64,000 bases of DNA from Rutidosis leptorrhynchoides. Taxonomy: Eukaryota > Streptophyta > Magnoliopsida > Asterales > Asteraceae. Below, piece after piece: positions 61,374 to 64,000 of the stretch. A program made the position numbers and the translations under genes. Location of the stretch: the NCBI RefSeq assembly GCF_046630445.1, contig NC_092335.1:633258001-633322000 (forward strand), written 5' to 3'. The first letter of the stretch is position 1; each line of letters begins with the position of its first letter. The notes beneath the pieces were generated by a model. That model saw nothing but the letters and a program-made list of their open reading frames with translations, did no database searches and had not been told where the DNA came from.

Positions 61374-64000
61374 CTTAGGTCGTGACCATTGGAAATTATG
61401 TCATCCCACCTTTATATAGACAGTTTATTTGACAAAAACGGAGTTACGGTTTTAAAGTTATGACCTCGCGAAAACAGCTTCCCGAACATAAAATGCTGAT
61501 AAAATGCTGTTAAGTGTTCAAAATCAGCAACGATTGCCCATTTTCTCGCTTGTTTTAAACCTGTTTAGACTCAACAAAATTATACATATATTATATCGTT
61601 TTAAAGCTTGTGGTAAATACTTTCAATACCAAATAATAGTTTTTATCTAAACTTAACCGATTTCAAATTACGAGTCCGCAAAGTAGGTCCAAGAGTCATT
61701 TTTGACAGTTTACCAAAAATAATGATATTTTGTGTTACTCAAAATTCAATCCGGGAAACCTGAATGTTTCATTATCATAACACAAGTTTAAAATGACATT
61801 ATTGACGTGTTTGTAACTTTGAATTCCTGAAATTATGTGTATGGGTCAAAATAGGCCATTATGACCCAAATGGGTTATAAACACCCATTTTGACCAAAAC
61901 AAGCCAAAACTCATTTTTAAAACATTACAATCTTCAAACTTACTTAAATTGATATATCGAACGTGTCCAAGTTGCTCGTTACCCATTTTGATACTATTTG
62001 GCTTAAATGGGTCAAGTGTCTAAACGGTCGGTTTAAATTACATGGTTTATACTTATACCAAATTATCACTTTAGAACACCCCACACTATATGAAATAGTT
62101 AATATAAGTGTATTAAGTTCATACAAAAAGTCTCAAGTCTCTAGCATTGGTCATTATTTTTATAACCCGAAACATTTGCAAAAACACAAGTTTAAAATCG
62201 TATTTACAGCAGCAACTTCTGTGATTTTTAGAAAAATCATTACAACTCCAAATCAGTCACCGCCAATTGGAGATGACGCGTTTTTAAGTGAAGAATCTAC
62301 CCAATTTTTTGTATAGTCTCATTCGACCCAGAACAGCCCCAGAAACAGCAAACGTACCCGCTGGTCGAATCAGTTTTTAACAGCACTTTTAATAAAATGT
62401 ACAAAACTTGGAACGAGTGTATAGGGTTCAAGAAAAATTGAAATGACCTGATTCTTGAGTCAAAATTCAATAGCTTTTCGATGTCTACAATCCCATCAGT
62501 CCAGGTTTTTAATTACACCTCGTTAATCATGCCAAAAACGTATTTTTTTTAGTCTACCCCGAAAGGTACCTTATTTTAATCATAACTTTTGACTCACAAA
62601 TCGAATCCGCGCGATATCTAAATGAAAACTTAATAATTTTTAAAGCTCTTTTCAAATATCATCATGTTAAGAACAGATTATAAACTCAGTTTTTCTTCCA
62701 GAATCTCAATTTCAAATACGAATTTTCAAACCGAAATCAATTAATCATATCTTTTGATCTAGAAATCGAATTCATGCAATATCTATATGAAAAATTAACT
62801 ATTTTTCAAGAGCTATTCAATTATATAACTTTCATATATAGATTATAACATATTCATATCAGTATCATACAATATAAAAACGGGATTTAACAATAATTCA
62901 TCAAACGATCATATTATCGACTAAAATCAAGCATACAAGGATGGACTTGAGCACTAGACACTATATCCACCCTAATATGTAACAAAAATATGAAAACCCA
63001 AAAATTAGATTTTTTAAAACTTACTCTAATCAAGAAATTGTTGGTATGGATGTGTAGAGCTCCTCGAGAGGAATCCGAATATGTAAACAATTTTATGATC
63101 AAGCGATTTCTTGAAGGTGTTCTTGAGGATGAAAGATTGATGATGATGATGATGAATAGTAATGGGTGTTCTTAAGAAGAGAGTAAAATAGATACGTATG
63201 TGTGTGTGTTTGGTGAAATGAATCTAGATCAGAATATAAGTAGAAAAGGGAAGTCACGGGTTTAAACTGTAGTAGTCACGGGTAGTTATAAGAAATCATG
63301 GGTGTAATAATTAGGTAAACACGGGTATTATATCTATCTCAATTATAATTATAGATGTCACGATTATTAACTGTATAGTCACGGGTTCTATTAAATTCTT
63401 ATCCGTTATCTAAAACCCAATGTATTTTACCTTAATATGATTTACTTAATTGATTTATTTTGTATTAAAAAAAATACATTTATATATTGTTCAAAACCTA
63501 TTTGAATCTAGACGTTATACTTAGTTGGTGTGTTTCATAAACTGCTTATTTATTATAATTTTAAATTAAATACTGAAAACATGAATGTTTAAACTAATTT
63601 TCTCGGGTTTAATTTAAGAATATCCTAATTAATTAAAATGATTTTTTTTTTAAAAAAACTCAATTATTATATAAAATAATATTTAAAATAAGTATTCATA
63701 CTTTTCGTTGTCTGAAAAGATATTTTCCTGGTTTCACTAACCGTAGTGTTTTATTAAAAAAAATAGTATAAAAATTTCTTACAACTTGGATCTAAATAAT
63801 GACTAGAAATAGATACGAATCTAGTGATGTCGAAATTCAATTTAATCATTTATTATATAAAGTATTTATATATCCTTCATAAGTTATTAGTTTCAATTAT
63901 TAACTTTATTATTACTAATTTTCAAAATTTTCTAGTGATAAATAACACATATCAAAAGTAGTATGTTCCTTAATATACAAAAAATATATTTTGGCGTGGA
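61374..64000 (-). mobile_element. LTR F, reverse orientation, second part, runs off the window
   Basis: Continues F after element G. On the minus strand, 63240-62900 goes from a TATA-like CTTATATTC through a CA-rich leader-like stretch, so the promoter and transcribed leader of F lie here; the upstream (U3) part fills 63240-64000. ORFs at 61963-62316 and 62990-63175 have no recognisable domain. The outer LTR end was not found before base 64000. Confidence 0.6.
63253..63386 (-). promoter_or_regulatory. Cluster of ACCCGTGA motifs upstream of the F promoter
   Basis: Plus strand GTCACGGGT at 63253, 63275 and 63378, with variants at 63295 (ATCATGGGT), 63318 (AACACGGGT) and 63356 (TGTCACGAT). Six copies within 140 bases, just upstream (minus strand) of the TATA-like site. 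Confidence 0.5.

Overview
The window is plant nuclear heterochromatin built almost entirely of nested LTR retrotransposons. I see no host gene, rRNA, functional tRNA gene or CRISPR array. The evidence is several Ty3/gypsy polyproteins (zinc knuckles, aspartic protease, RT, RNase H, integrase), tRNA-complementary primer binding sites, 2-4 kb LTRs ending in TG..CA, AT-rich intergenic DNA with long (TA)n runs, and 5-bp target duplications. LTR size and polyprotein style suggest a eudicot, possibly Asteraceae; that is a guess from family resemblance.

Layout. (1) Element A, 1-13504: a nearly complete chromovirus (Tekay/Del-like) with 3.5 kb LTRs, an intact 1516-codon gag-pol, an acidic leader ORF, and a complete F-box/Sel1-like gene lying between the leader ORF and gag. 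(2) 13505 to about 15420: part of another LTR element in reverse orientation (internal piece, PBS and LTR). (3) Element B, about 15421-18191: a 5'-truncated gypsy body with an internal deletion from RNase H to late integrase. (4) A 2.9 kb LTR (B/D), now in three pieces at 18192-20160, 24116-24586 and 37231-37700. It is followed directly by a PBS and a second internal region, D (37701-38943). Solo LTR E (20161-24110, TSD CTTAA) and full-length element C (24587-37225, TSD CCACG, same family as A but without the F-box gene) sit inside it. (5) Reverse-strand LTR F (38944-40221 and 61374 to past the window end) interrupts the D leader ORF. (6) Element G (40222-61368, TSD AATAC), a 21 kb Athila-type element, sits inside F. 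(7) Reverse solo LTR H (53527-57069, TSD ATAGG) sits inside the 3' ORF of G. Nesting is therefore four deep: D, F, G, H.

How the parts work together. A, C and G each carry the reverse transcription set: LTR promoter, tRNA primer site, gag-pol and polypurine tract. A is the only one with an uninterrupted gag-pol. C and G each have one in-frame stop in gag, and LTR pairs in all three differ by well under 1-2 percent by eye, so they are recent. E, H and F are related LTRs that act as insertion debris and targets.

Most unusual: the F-box gene carried by A; a second retropepsin domain after integrase in the G polyprotein; a likely spliced, separately promoted 3' gene in G; a repeated near-20-bp CG-containing palindrome upstream of both putative promoters of G; and a tRNA-like module shared by LTRs E and H.
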